Shown: piece by piece, positions 25,901-34,300 of the stretch
How the letters are laid out: each line of letters begins with the position of its first letter
How positions within the stretch are numbered: the stretch's first letter is position 1
NCBI RefSeq assembly: GCF_003323715.1
Contig: NZ_QOIN01000048.1
Span: forward strand, 248,001 to 312,000
Direction: 5' to 3'
DNA length: 64,000 nt
Source: Streptomyces diacarni
Lineage (GTDB): Bacteria > Actinomycetota > Actinomycetes > Streptomycetales > Streptomycetaceae
Translations under genes and position numbers: made by a program
Notes under the pieces: model-generated
Seen by the model: only the letters and a program-made list of their open reading frames with translations
Database searches by the model: none
What the model was told of the DNA's origin: nothing

Positions 25901-26275
25901 CATCTGCTGGAGCAGGCGGCCCGGCAGGGCACGGACGCGGAGAGCCGGGCGCAGGCGTGGCTGCGGCTGGGCAGGGCCCGTGCCCTGTTCCCCGTGGGGA
26001 CGCCGCAGTCCCAGCAGGCGGGTGCGGAGCTCACCAGCGCGCTGGAGGAGGTGGCGGGCGTTCACGAGCGCGGGTCCCTCACGGTGGCCAGGGCGCTGCA
26101 CGCGCGCGGCGACTTCCACCGTGCGCAGGGCCGCGAGGTGGACGCGTTGGCCGACTACCGCGCGGCGGACGCCGAATGGCAGTTGCTGGCAGGCCACCTG
26201 GCTGATGTTCCGTGGGACGAGGTGCGTGACACCAGGGCCCGGGTGGCCGAATCGGGGCGTGCGTCGGGGGGGTGA
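22952..26275 (+). CDS. SAV_2336-type protein: divergent vWA-like N-terminus plus TPR-like repeats
   Basis: The 1,107-residue protein matches the SAV_2336 N-terminal-domain group of streptomycete proteins. Residues 1-160 are partly disordered. Around residue 202 the sequence LIMDASPTAS resembles a metal-ion-dependent adhesion site (DxSxS) with Thr replacing the second Ser, followed by LTLVVSDCVGALW. This is consistent with a divergent vWA fold. From about residue 580 the protein is helical with TPR-like pairs (LLYRARSVGEAARAADRD, AAAQAYTEAERF, ADYRAADAEWQLL), interrupted by a disordered loop at about 750-830. It starts seven bases after the MoxR stop. Likely role: vWA/TPR partner and sensor of the MoxR ATPase. 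Confidence 0.75.
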   Translation: MSPAPPPPRRPRGRARSEASPPRPSTAVQEALAVGEVAQLVARLRAAGWEPSSEEVAEALWLARFTAPGQADAAAGATGSPRTESGALPSQPSAPPAHEDEETEPDEAPAAATERTAPVSLFAPRRHGGAPSPGFPVRAPAAGSLSGLLELQHALRPLHGYRPPLPPATGGLDEAATADLSARSATVLPVFGTAIRRYSEIQLIMDASPTASVWQPTLERLRQTFEQLGVFRDVQVRYLYRARDGSPLIGTGPADGSTRLRPADQYRDTTGRRLTLVVSDCVGALWQDGRAQRLLHHWSGRSPLAVVQPLPPRLWPRTALPAEPGTLLRERGSGGRVTFEPEGYGPLPPADAVAVPVLLPTPEALGNWARLLGSGGERAVPGAAAWVLPRHPAMPPPRTAPGGVPPRTLLREFRNTASPGALDLALHLSVVPLLLPVIHLVQEAMLPDTGPMELAEVLLSGLLTRLPEEECEGEVAASAYGPRYTFAPGVRELLLQSLDQSAAVLTLKHLSDHVEQRFGKGTRNFAALAVAQLTGEDEEGPLVSPRDDDEVDELFATIPAEVVRFYLPDAHAADQVAETERLLGQWRAQRDIQLLYRARSVGEAARAADRDSPRARLALGRVLRALAGTAAQRRSPQGAEPLLRDAAELLTDDAPATLLERAGVENDLWQARGGVRHLLRAERLLRTLAGRLTGDTADPALPPDAELTRKLRLGRVLLALAHAAPEHRHRAALEAVSELREVSDMLADRAPGTPEHSSAPTDPAGPTSGRSAEDGRRKDGAGTEQVTPLEASTRVPEPAASPPGGDAATQRNAPSVRQGSPSGRPATATERREEVAAQRCGVLLDLASALRLSGAPPRERLEVLTRADAVAGERTGLRLRCARERARVLRETHDWAAAAQAYTEAERFTSPDSVQRGELLTEWGEMLLTGAGDLSRAEGILREALTRAPTGSPAVARAALLLGRVLLLRYDAEEFRPDLYEGCHLLEQAARQGTDAESRAQAWLRLGRARALFPVGTPQSQQAGAELTSALEEVAGVHERGSLTVARALHARGDFHRAQGREVDALADYRAADAEWQLLAGHLADVPWDEVRDTRARVAESGRASGG

Positions 26276-26437
26276 TCCGGGGGTCCGACGAGGTGCGTCG
26301 CACGGGTGCCGTGGCGTGAGGAGCGGCCGAATGCGACGGTCGTGTACTGCGAACGTGTTTCCGGATACCTGCTACGGGAAAGGAAAACCATCCGTGGCTA
26401 CCGCCCCCTGGGCGGGGTTCTAGGGGAGGAGAAGAGC

Positions 26438-26794
26438 GTGGCCGTGCGGACCGATGGCACGTCCCGTGGCCCGGGCCCTCAGACCGAAGCGGCACCGCCG
26501 CCTCTGCCCGACCTGACGGGCGTGACTCTACGCGCGCTGAGGACCTGCGACGATCCCGCCGTCACGGCCGTGGTGGAGAACACCCTTCGCGACGGGGAGG
26601 AACTGTCGCGGATGTGGAGATCCGGCACGAACGGCGGGAACGGCAAGCACACGGAGGACGCCGCCCCGTCGGGCGCGTCCCGGGCGGGGGAACGGAAGAG
26701 CGTGTTTCGGACAATCTCCGGCTCTGCGCAGGGCGCCCATGGCCGGGCGGGTACCGCGGGAGGGCGCGGAGCGGGTCGCCAGAACCCGCTGTGA
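26438..26794 (+). CDS. FxsA-like small precursor protein of the HExxH peptide-modification locus
   Basis: The 118-residue frame starts at a GTG seven bases after AGGGGAGGA. Its middle LPDLTGVTLRALRTCDDPAV, then VVENTLRDGEELSRMW, resembles the leader part of FxsA (FxSxx-COOH) RiPP precursors. Unlike them, the C-terminus does not end in FxSxx. Instead, about 65 hydrophilic residues rich in Gly, Ala, Arg and Ser follow, with a lone SVFRTISGS. The position nine bases upstream of the HExxH hydroxylase supports a substrate role. A longer in-frame start at 26306 lacks a ribosome site. If the C-terminal tail is non-native, the gene may be decayed. Confidence 0.6.
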   Translation: MAVRTDGTSRGPGPQTEAAPPPLPDLTGVTLRALRTCDDPAVTAVVENTLRDGEELSRMWRSGTNGGNGKHTEDAAPSGASRAGERKSVFRTISGSAQGAHGRAGTAGGRGAGRQNPL

Positions 26795-26803
26795 CCCGCC
26801 GCG

Positions 26804-28117
26804 ATGACGCCATTCGACATACCGGACCTCCAACTGCGCCGGATGGGAGAGACCAGACCGCTGCCCGGGGAGGCGGCGGCGCTGGGCGCCTGGCTGCATT
26901 CGCGGCGCCTCGTCCTGCTCAAGGCGCTGTTGACGCGCGTCGAGCGCGCCCGTACGCCCGAGCGGACCGCCCGCGTGCTGGACGCGCACTGGGCGCTGCT
27001 GGAGCAGGCCGAGTCCCACGACCCGGCCGCCGCGCGCTCGGCGCTCGGCTATCCAGCCGTCGGCAACTGGCTCGCGCGCACCCTGGAGGCCGGCCCTGAG
27101 GGACTGCCCGCGGCGCTCGCCGGCTCAGGACCGCTCGCCGCCGCCGTCGCCGCGACCGCCGGAACCGCCTTCGGGCTCGACCTGCCGGCCCCCGGGGGGC
27201 GGCTGACGCTGCCGGGCCTTGGCACGTATCTCACGGACGCCCCGTGCGTCCGTCTCGAAGCGGCGGGCGACGGCGTGTCCTTCACGCCGCGGGGCGGCCG
27301 CACGGTCCGCCTGCCGCGTGCCGCCGTCCTCGGCCACGGATACGACGCGGAGCAGGCCCCCTGGCGCCCGCTGCGGGGCCTGGAGGGCGGTTTCGCGGTC
27401 CTGGACGACCGCGACCCCCATCTGGGCGACGGGACGCGCCACGCGGGCCTCGGCGGGCTGCGGCCCGTCACCCTCGGCGTGCCGGGCGAGGCGGACGCGT
27501 GGCACCGGATGTGGAAGCGAGCTCTCCGGCTGCTGCGGGAGGCCGACCGGGAGCGCGCGGCAGAGGTCACCGGACTGGTGCGCTCCCTCGTCCCCGTGCT
27601 GTGGAAGCCCCAAGGACGCGCCAGCGCGACCCGGATGGCCGCCCCCTGGGCGGTGCTGGCGACGCGCCCGCACACGCCGGAGGAGCTGGCCGAGGTCCTC
27701 GTCCACGAGGTGCAGCACAGCAAACTCGCCGTTCTCGAAGGCGTGGTGCGGCTCAGCAGGCCGGGCACGGAAGCGGTCTTCCAGGTCGGCTGGCGCAGCG
27801 ACCCCCGGCCGCTGGACGCCGTGCTGCAAGGCACCTACGCGCACCTCGCCCTGGCCGACCTGTGGGACCGGCTCGCCCGCCGTGCCGCGGCGACCCCCGC
27901 CGAGCGGGCGGCCGCGCGGGGCCGCCGCGCGGACTACCTCACCCAGGTCGACCATGCTCTTTTCCTCCTTCTGGGCTCTGGCCAACTGACCCGCCAGGGC
28001 ACAGAGTTCGTGGAGGGGATGCGCCGCCGCAACGCGCGGCTCACCGCCTCAGGCGGCCGGGACGCCCACGGCGTCGCCGTCGCTGCCGACAAGCTCACAA
28101 ACGGTCACTTTGGGTAG
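26804..28117 (+). CDS. HExxH-motif peptide beta-hydroxylase-like enzyme
   Basis: The 437-residue protein has VLVHEVQHSKLAVLEG at about residue 297, the HExxH metal motif of the family once called HEXXH motif-containing putative peptide modification protein and now described as alpha-ketoglutarate-dependent peptide beta-hydroxylases. A conserved downstream GTYAHLALADLW segment and the N-terminal helical LLHARRLVLLKALL-type region also fit. The motif is intact, so the enzyme should be active. In FxSxx-COOH systems the domain is often fused to or beside the radical SAM enzyme FxsB; here it stands alone after the FxsA-like gene. The product would be a hydroxylated precursor peptide (inference). 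Confidence 0.82.
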   Translation: MTPFDIPDLQLRRMGETRPLPGEAAALGAWLHSRRLVLLKALLTRVERARTPERTARVLDAHWALLEQAESHDPAAARSALGYPAVGNWLARTLEAGPEGLPAALAGSGPLAAAVAATAGTAFGLDLPAPGGRLTLPGLGTYLTDAPCVRLEAAGDGVSFTPRGGRTVRLPRAAVLGHGYDAEQAPWRPLRGLEGGFAVLDDRDPHLGDGTRHAGLGGLRPVTLGVPGEADAWHRMWKRALRLLREADRERAAEVTGLVRSLVPVLWKPQGRASATRMAAPWAVLATRPHTPEELAEVLVHEVQHSKLAVLEGVVRLSRPGTEAVFQVGWRSDPRPLDAVLQGTYAHLALADLWDRLARRAAATPAERAAARGRRADYLTQVDHALFLLLGSGQLTRQGTEFVEGMRRRNARLTASGGRDAHGVAVAADKLTNGHFG

Positions 28118-28177
28118 TCTTGCCGTACAGGTCGCCCCCGGGGTGACGACGGCTGCTGGACGAGGGAGAACGCAGGC

Positions 28178-31100
28178 ATGGTCGCTCAGCGGGAACCGGC
28201 TCGGGGCGCCCCGCCCGGAGGGGAGTCCGAGCACTTCGTGGTGGTCTTTCCCGGCTACCACCGCGCTTGGGGCCACTGGATCGCGCACCGGCTGGAGAGT
28301 CACGGCCACCGCACCACGCTCCAGCGCTGGGACCCGGACCGCGAGCAGCCGCTGCAGGAAGCGCTGGGCGACCTCCAGCTGGCCTCGGGGCGCGTGCTGC
28401 TGGTCATCAGCGACGTGTTCCTCCAACTCGGCCCGCGCACCGAGGCCGACTGGAACACGGTGCTGCGCGGCTACGTGGCCGAGCACGCCGACCGGTTCGC
28501 CGCCGTCAACCTGACCAACCGCGAGCTGCTGCCGGCCACCGCGGTGCTGGAGCCGGTCAACCTGTGGGGCGTCGGCGAGGAGGAGGCCGAGCGCAGGCTG
28601 CTGAACCGGCTGGGGCTCAGCCCGCGCCGCGCGCCCGCGGCGCAGACCGGCTACACCAGCCGTTACCCCAACGACCCGCCGGACGTGTGGGGGGAGGTGC
28701 CGCGCCGCAACGGGCGCTTCACGGGCCGCGACGTGATCCTCAACGAGCTCCAGGAGCGGCTGATGGACGCGGAGCAGGGCGCGGCCGTGTGCGCGCTCGT
28801 CGGCATGGCGGGCATCGGCAAGACGCACATCGCGGCCGAGTACGCGCACCGTTTCGGCCCTGACTACGACGTCGTCTGGTGGGTCAACTGCGACCAGCGC
28901 AACACCCAGCGCGAGACGTTCGGACAGCTCGCCGTCGAACTCGGGCTCGACCGCGCGGGCGATGTCGGCGAGCGGCTGCGCACCGTGCGGGAGGCGCTGC
29001 GCAAGAACACGCCCTCGGGGCGGTGGCTGCTCATCTTCGACGGCTGGGAGGACCCGGAGGAAGCCGCCACCTTCCTGCCGCACGGCGGCAGCGGCCACGT
29101 CCTGATCACCTCGCGCAACAAGAGCTGGCGCGCCGCCACCGACATCAAGCAGATCGCCGCCTTCCGCCGCGCCGAGTCCACCGGCTACCTGATGCGCCGC
29201 GCCCCGCACATCACCGCCGCGCAGGCCGACGAGGTGGCCGGCGAGTTCCAGGACCTGCCCCTCCAGCTCGCCCAGGCGGCGGCCTGGCTGGGCGAGGAGG
29301 GCATGGAGGTCCCCGAGTACCTGCGCATGGTGCGCGGTGTGGGCCTGACCCGGCTGGAGTCGGGCACCATGCCGGACGACTACCCGTACTCGTCGCTGAC
29401 CTCCTGGTCGATGCTGTTGAACAAGCTGCGCAAGTCCGAGCCGCGCGCCGTCGACCTGCTCTCCCTGTGCGCGGTCTTCGCCCCCGGACGCATTCCGCTG
29501 GGCCTGGCGCGCGGCATCCCCACCGCCGAACTGCCCGACAACCTGCGGTGGATCGCCAGCGACCGTTCCAGCTGGGCGCGTGCCCTCGACTCGCTGGTCA
29601 ACTACTCGGTGATCACCCGCGAGTCGCGCGTCCAGGCCGGCGAGAGCGAGCAGAACGACTCGGTGCTGATGCACCAGGTCGTCCACAGCGTCATCAGCGA
29701 GCTGACCCAGGGGCGCAACAACGACGCCGTCCGCGGCACCGTGCACCGGCTGTTGGTCGAGGCGGACCCGGGCGCGCCGAACGACAGCCGCCAGTGGGGC
29801 CGCTACGCCGAGCTGCTGCCGCACCTGCTGCCGTCCGTCGCACCTTCCAGCAAGGAGCGCCGCGTTCAGGAGATGCTGCTGAACTGCCTGCGCTACTGCT
29901 ACAACTCGGGCGAGTTCACGCTCGGAGCCGAGCTGGCAGCCAGCATCCGCACGGAGTGGGGGAGGTTCCTCGACTCCGACGCGCAGCAGATGCTCTCTCT
30001 GGCCACCCTCCAGGGGAACGTGCTGCGCGCGGCCGGACGCTTCCGCGAGGCGCAGATCCTCGACGCCGACCGGCTGGAGCGCCTCGCGGAGGTGCCCCGC
30101 TCCGAGGGGCCTTACGAGGAGGCCCTCATGGAGGCCACCAGCTGCCTGGCCGCCGACCTGCGGCTGCTCGGACAGTACGACGAGGCGCTGCAACGCCAGG
30201 AGAGAGTCGTCGAGGTCGCCCGCAGGCTCTACGGCCCCGACGAGGGCGCCAGCCTGCTGGCGCAGCACAACCTCGCCGTCGGGCTCAGGCTGCTCGGCCG
30301 CTACGAGGAGGCTTACGACACCGACCTGGACACCCTGCGCGCCCGCGAACAGGTGCTGCGCGCCCGCCACCCCTTCACGCTCGGCAGCGGCAACTCCTGC
30401 GCCCGCGACCTGCGCCTGCTGGGCCGCTACCAGGAGGCGCTGGCCCGCCAGGAGCTCGCCATGCGGCTTCAGCTCCAGGTGCTCGGCGCCCAGCACCCGC
30501 AGACGCTGATGGCCCGGCACAACCTGATGCTGTGCCAGCGCCGCGCGGGCACGCCCCGGCAGGACATCGCCACCGCGATGGCGCTCCTGCTCGACCAGCA
30601 GGAGCAGGTGCACAGCCGCGGTCACTACACGACGCTGTCCCTGATGACGGACTACGGCAACTTCCTTCGCGAGCACGGCGATCTGACGCTCGCACGGGAG
30701 CTGCTGACGGAGGCCGAGGACGGCTTCCGCGCCCTGCTCGGGCCCGCGCACCCGGTGCCGACCGCCATGCAGTCCAACGCGGGCCTCGTCCTGCAGATCG
30801 AGGGCGAACGCGACGGCGCCCTGAACATGTTCGAGCAGGCCCTCGCCGGTGTCACCTCGCTGCTGGGCCCCGACCACCCCGTCACCCTCGGGTGTGCGTT
30901 GAACACCAGCGGCGGCCGCCACCTCGCCGAGGCGCTGGAGGACGCCCACGAGCTCAGCCGTGACACGTTGGAGCGCTCCCGGCGCGTGCTGGGCGAGGAC
31001 CACCCTCTCACTCTTTCGTGCATGGTGGCCCAGGCCATCGACCTGCGCTCGCTGCGCCGCCGCGACGAGGCCCGCGCGGTGGAGAGCGACGCGCTGGAGC

Positions 31101-31195
31101 GCCTGACCCGCTCCCTGGGCGCCCAGCACCAGCAGACCCTCTCCGCCCGGCAGCGCACCCGTCCTTACTGGGACTACGAGCCCTACCTGGGCTGA
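28178..31195 (+). CDS. fxsT: FxSxx-COOH system TIR-like/NB-ARC/TPR protein
   Basis: The 1,005-residue STAND NTPase has an N-terminal TIR-like domain (HFVVVFPGYHRAWGHWIAH, about residues 20-145), an NB-ARC domain with Walker A GMAGIGKTH (about 208) and Walker B LLIFDGWED (about 285), a winged-helix MHQVVHSV-type region near 510, and an array of TPR repeats (about 560-990; repeated LRLLGRYEEAY, LLGRYQEALARQE and LGPDHPVTL phrases). This is the architecture of the tetratricopeptide protein encoded in FxSxx-COOH peptide systems and resembles conflict-system sensors. The start is an ATG after GAGGGAG. It ends the co-directional island; a pentamer repeat and a strong terminator follow. Confidence 0.85.
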   Translation: MVAQREPARGAPPGGESEHFVVVFPGYHRAWGHWIAHRLESHGHRTTLQRWDPDREQPLQEALGDLQLASGRVLLVISDVFLQLGPRTEADWNTVLRGYVAEHADRFAAVNLTNRELLPATAVLEPVNLWGVGEEEAERRLLNRLGLSPRRAPAAQTGYTSRYPNDPPDVWGEVPRRNGRFTGRDVILNELQERLMDAEQGAAVCALVGMAGIGKTHIAAEYAHRFGPDYDVVWWVNCDQRNTQRETFGQLAVELGLDRAGDVGERLRTVREALRKNTPSGRWLLIFDGWEDPEEAATFLPHGGSGHVLITSRNKSWRAATDIKQIAAFRRAESTGYLMRRAPHITAAQADEVAGEFQDLPLQLAQAAAWLGEEGMEVPEYLRMVRGVGLTRLESGTMPDDYPYSSLTSWSMLLNKLRKSEPRAVDLLSLCAVFAPGRIPLGLARGIPTAELPDNLRWIASDRSSWARALDSLVNYSVITRESRVQAGESEQNDSVLMHQVVHSVISELTQGRNNDAVRGTVHRLLVEADPGAPNDSRQWGRYAELLPHLLPSVAPSSKERRVQEMLLNCLRYCYNSGEFTLGAELAASIRTEWGRFLDSDAQQMLSLATLQGNVLRAAGRFREAQILDADRLERLAEVPRSEGPYEEALMEATSCLAADLRLLGQYDEALQRQERVVEVARRLYGPDEGASLLAQHNLAVGLRLLGRYEEAYDTDLDTLRAREQVLRARHPFTLGSGNSCARDLRLLGRYQEALARQELAMRLQLQVLGAQHPQTLMARHNLMLCQRRAGTPRQDIATAMALLLDQQEQVHSRGHYTTLSLMTDYGNFLREHGDLTLARELLTEAEDGFRALLGPAHPVPTAMQSNAGLVLQIEGERDGALNMFEQALAGVTSLLGPDHPVTLGCALNTSGGRHLAEALEDAHELSRDTLERSRRVLGEDHPLTLSCMVAQAIDLRSLRRRDEARAVESDALERLTRSLGAQHQQTLSARQRTRPYWDYEPYLG

Positions 31196-31201
31196 GCACG
31201 C

Positions 31202-31240
31202 CCGGTCCGGTCCGGTCCGGTCCGGTCCGGTCCGGTCCGG
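31202..31240. repeat. Pentanucleotide repeat (tccgg)x7 plus a partial copy
   Basis: Seven perfect tccgg copies (31206-31240) preceded by ccgg start six bases after the end of the TPR gene. It is a slippage-prone tract with no coding role. Confidence 0.9.
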
Positions 31241-31305
31241 ATCAGTCTGGGAGGCACGCGGCTCGGGCGGCGCGCCTCCCGGGACGCCCGAGCTCCGGGG
31301 ACGCC

Positions 31306-31341
31306 CGAGGGCCCCCACCGCGGTCGCGGTGGGGGCCCTCG
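31306..31341. terminator. Bidirectional hairpin terminator between fxsT and kgd
   Basis: A perfect 17-bp stem (31306-31322 with 31325-31341) with a minimal loop lies between two converging genes. GC-rich terminators without a long T-run are usual in this group. Confidence 0.85.
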
Positions 31342-31376
31342 GTTGCTTCTGCGTCAGGCGCCAGGCGGCAGGCGTC

Positions 31377-34300
31377 TCAGATGTCGAAGACGTCCTTGAC
31401 GAGCTTGGCCTGCTCCTCCGCGTGCCGCTTGCCCGAGCCCACGGCGGGCGAGGACGAGGACGGCCGGGAGACGCGGCGCAGCCGGTCCGCGTTCGGCACG
31501 GGCTCCGAACCGATGACCAGGTCCAGGTGGTCGACCAGGTTGAGCGCGATGAACGGCCACGCGCCCTGGTTGGCCGGCTCCTCCTGGGCCCAGACGTACT
31601 TCTCGGCGTTGGTGAAGCGCGCCATCTCGGTCTGGATCTCCTTGCCGGGCAGCGGGTAGAGCCGCTCCAGCCGGATGATGGCGGTGTCCGTGAGGCCCCG
31701 CTTGGTCCGCTCGGCGTCCAGGTCGTAGTAGACCTTGCCGGAGCAGAAGATGACCTTGCGGACGTTCGCCGGGTCCAGCTCGCCGCTGTCGACGAGCGTG
31801 TCGCCGATGACCGGACGGAAACCGCCGGTGGTGAACTCCTCCGCCTTGGAGGCCGCCGCCTTCATCCGCAGCATCGACTTCGGGGTGAAGACGACCAGCG
31901 GCTTGTGGTGCGGGTTGTGCACCTGCCAGCGCAGCAGGTGGAAGTAGTTCGACGGCAGCGTCGGCATGGCCACGGTCATGCTGTTCTGCGCGCACAGCTG
32001 GAGGAACCGCTCGATGCGGGCCGAGGAGTGGTCAGGGCCCTGACCCTCGTAGCCGTGCGGCAGGAGCAGGGTGACCCCGGAGGTCTGGGCCCACTTCTGC
32101 TCGGCCGAGGAGATGAACTCGTCGATGACCGTCTGAGCGCCGTTCATGAAGTCACCGAACTGCGCCTCCCACATCACCAGCGCGTCCGGGCGGGCCAGCG
32201 AGTAGCCGTACTCGAAGCCCATCGCCGCGTACTCGCTCAGCAGCGAGTCGTAGACGTTGTAGCGCGCCTGGTCCTCTGCCAGGTACAGCAGCGGGGTGTA
32301 GTCCTCGCCGGAGTTCTGGTCGAGGAGCACCGCATGCCGCTGCCCGAACGTGCCGCGACGCGAGTCCTGGCCCGACAGCCTGACCGGCGTGCCCTCCATC
32401 AGCAGCGAGCCGATGGCCAGGGTCTCGCCCATCGCCCAGTCGATCGTGCCGTCCTCGACCATCTGCGCGCGGCGCTGGAGCTGCGGCATCAGACGCGGGT
32501 GGACGGTGATCCGCTCGGGGATGTTGACCTGCGACTCGGCGATCCGCTTGACGACCTCCTGGGAGATCGCGGTGTCGAGACCGACGGGGAACTCCGCCTG
32601 CGGGACCGGCACCTCGGCGGCCGCCGGCTGCGACGTCGCGTCGCGGACCTCGGTGAAGACCTTCTCCAGCTGCCCCTGGAAGTCCTGGAGCGCCTGCTCG
32701 GCCTCCTCCAGGCTGATGTCGCCGCGCCCGATCAGCGACTCGGTGTAGAGCTTGCGCACCGAGCGCTTCTTGTCGATCAGGTGGTACATCAGCGGCTGGG
32801 TGAACGAGGGGTTGTCCGTCTCGTTGTGCCCGCGCCTGCGGTAGCAGATCAGGTCGATGACGACGTCCTTGTTGAACGCCTGCCGGTACTCGAAGGCCAG
32901 CCGGGCCGCGCGCACCACGGCCTCCGGGTCGTCGCCGTTGACGTGCAGGACCGGGGCCTCGATCATGCGGGCCACGTCCGTGGAGTACATCGACGAGCGC
33001 GCCGACTCGGGCGGCGCCGTGTACCCGACCTGGTTGTTGATGACGATGTGGATCGTGCCGCCGGTGCGGTAGCCCCGCAGCTGCGACATGTTCAGCGTCT
33101 CGGCCACCACGCCCTGGCCCGCGAAGGCAGCGTCGCCGTGCAGCGCGATCGGCAGCACCGTGAAGTCCGTGCCGCCCTTGCCGATGATGTCCTGCTTGGC
33201 GCGGGACACGCCCTCCACGACCGGGTCGACGGCCTCCAGGTGCGAGGGGTTGGCGGTCAGCGAGACCTTGATCTGCTCGCCGTCCAGTCCGGTGAAGACG
33301 CCCTCGGCGCCCAGGTGGTACTTCACGTCGCCGGAGCCGTGCATCGACTTCGGGTCGAGGTTGCCCTCGAACTCCCGGAAGATCTGCGCGTACGGCTTGC
33401 CCACGATGTTCGCCAGCACGTTGAGCCGGCCGCGGTGCGCCATGCCGATGACGGTCTCGTCCAGCCGCGACTCGGCGGCCGCGTCGATGACCGCGTCCAG
33501 CAGCGGGATGACGGACTCGCCGCCCTCCAGCGAGAACCGCTTCTGACCCACGTACTTGGTCTGCAGGAACGTCTCGAACGCCTCGGCCGCGTTCAGCCTG
33601 CGCAGAATGCGCAGCTGCTCGTCGCGCTCCGGCTTGGAGTGCTGCCGCTCGATGCGGTCCTGGATCCACTTGCGCTGCTTGGGGTCCTGGATGTGCATGT
33701 ACTCGATGCCGGTGGTGCGGCAGTACGAGTCGCGCAGCACGCCCAGGATGTCGCGCAGCTTCATCATGGACTTGCCGGCGAAACCGCCGACCGCGAACTC
33801 CCGCTCCAGGTCCCACAGGGTCAGACCGTGCTCGGTGATGTCCAGGTCGGGGTGCTTGCGCTGCTTGTACTCCAGCGGGTCGGTGTCGGCCATGATGTGG
33901 CCGCGGACCCGGTAGGAGTGGATCAGGTCGAAGACCCGCGCGGCCTTGGTGACGTCGTCGTCGTGCGAGGCGTCGATGTCCTGCATCCAGCGCACCGGCT
34001 CGTACGGGATGCGCAGCGCGCGGAAGATCTCGTCGTAGAAGTTGTCCTCGCCCAGCAGCAGCTGCGAGACCTTGCGCAGGAACTCGCCGGAGGCCGCACC
34101 CTGGATGACCCGGTGGTCGTAGGTGCTGGTGAGGGTCATCACCTTCGAGACGCCGAGCCGGTTGAGGGTGTCCTGCGAGGTGCCCTGGAACTCGGCCGGG
34201 TACTCCATCGCGCCGACGCCCATGATCAGGCCCTGGCCCGGCATCAGCCGCGGCACCGAGTGCACGGTGCCGATGCCGCCCGGGTTGGTCAGCGAGCAGG

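Noticed and set aside
28049..31318. 1,089-codon open frame on the minus strand opposite the NB-ARC/TPR gene
   Set aside because: Antisense shadow; the sense frame has Walker motifs and TPRs, while the antisense has none.
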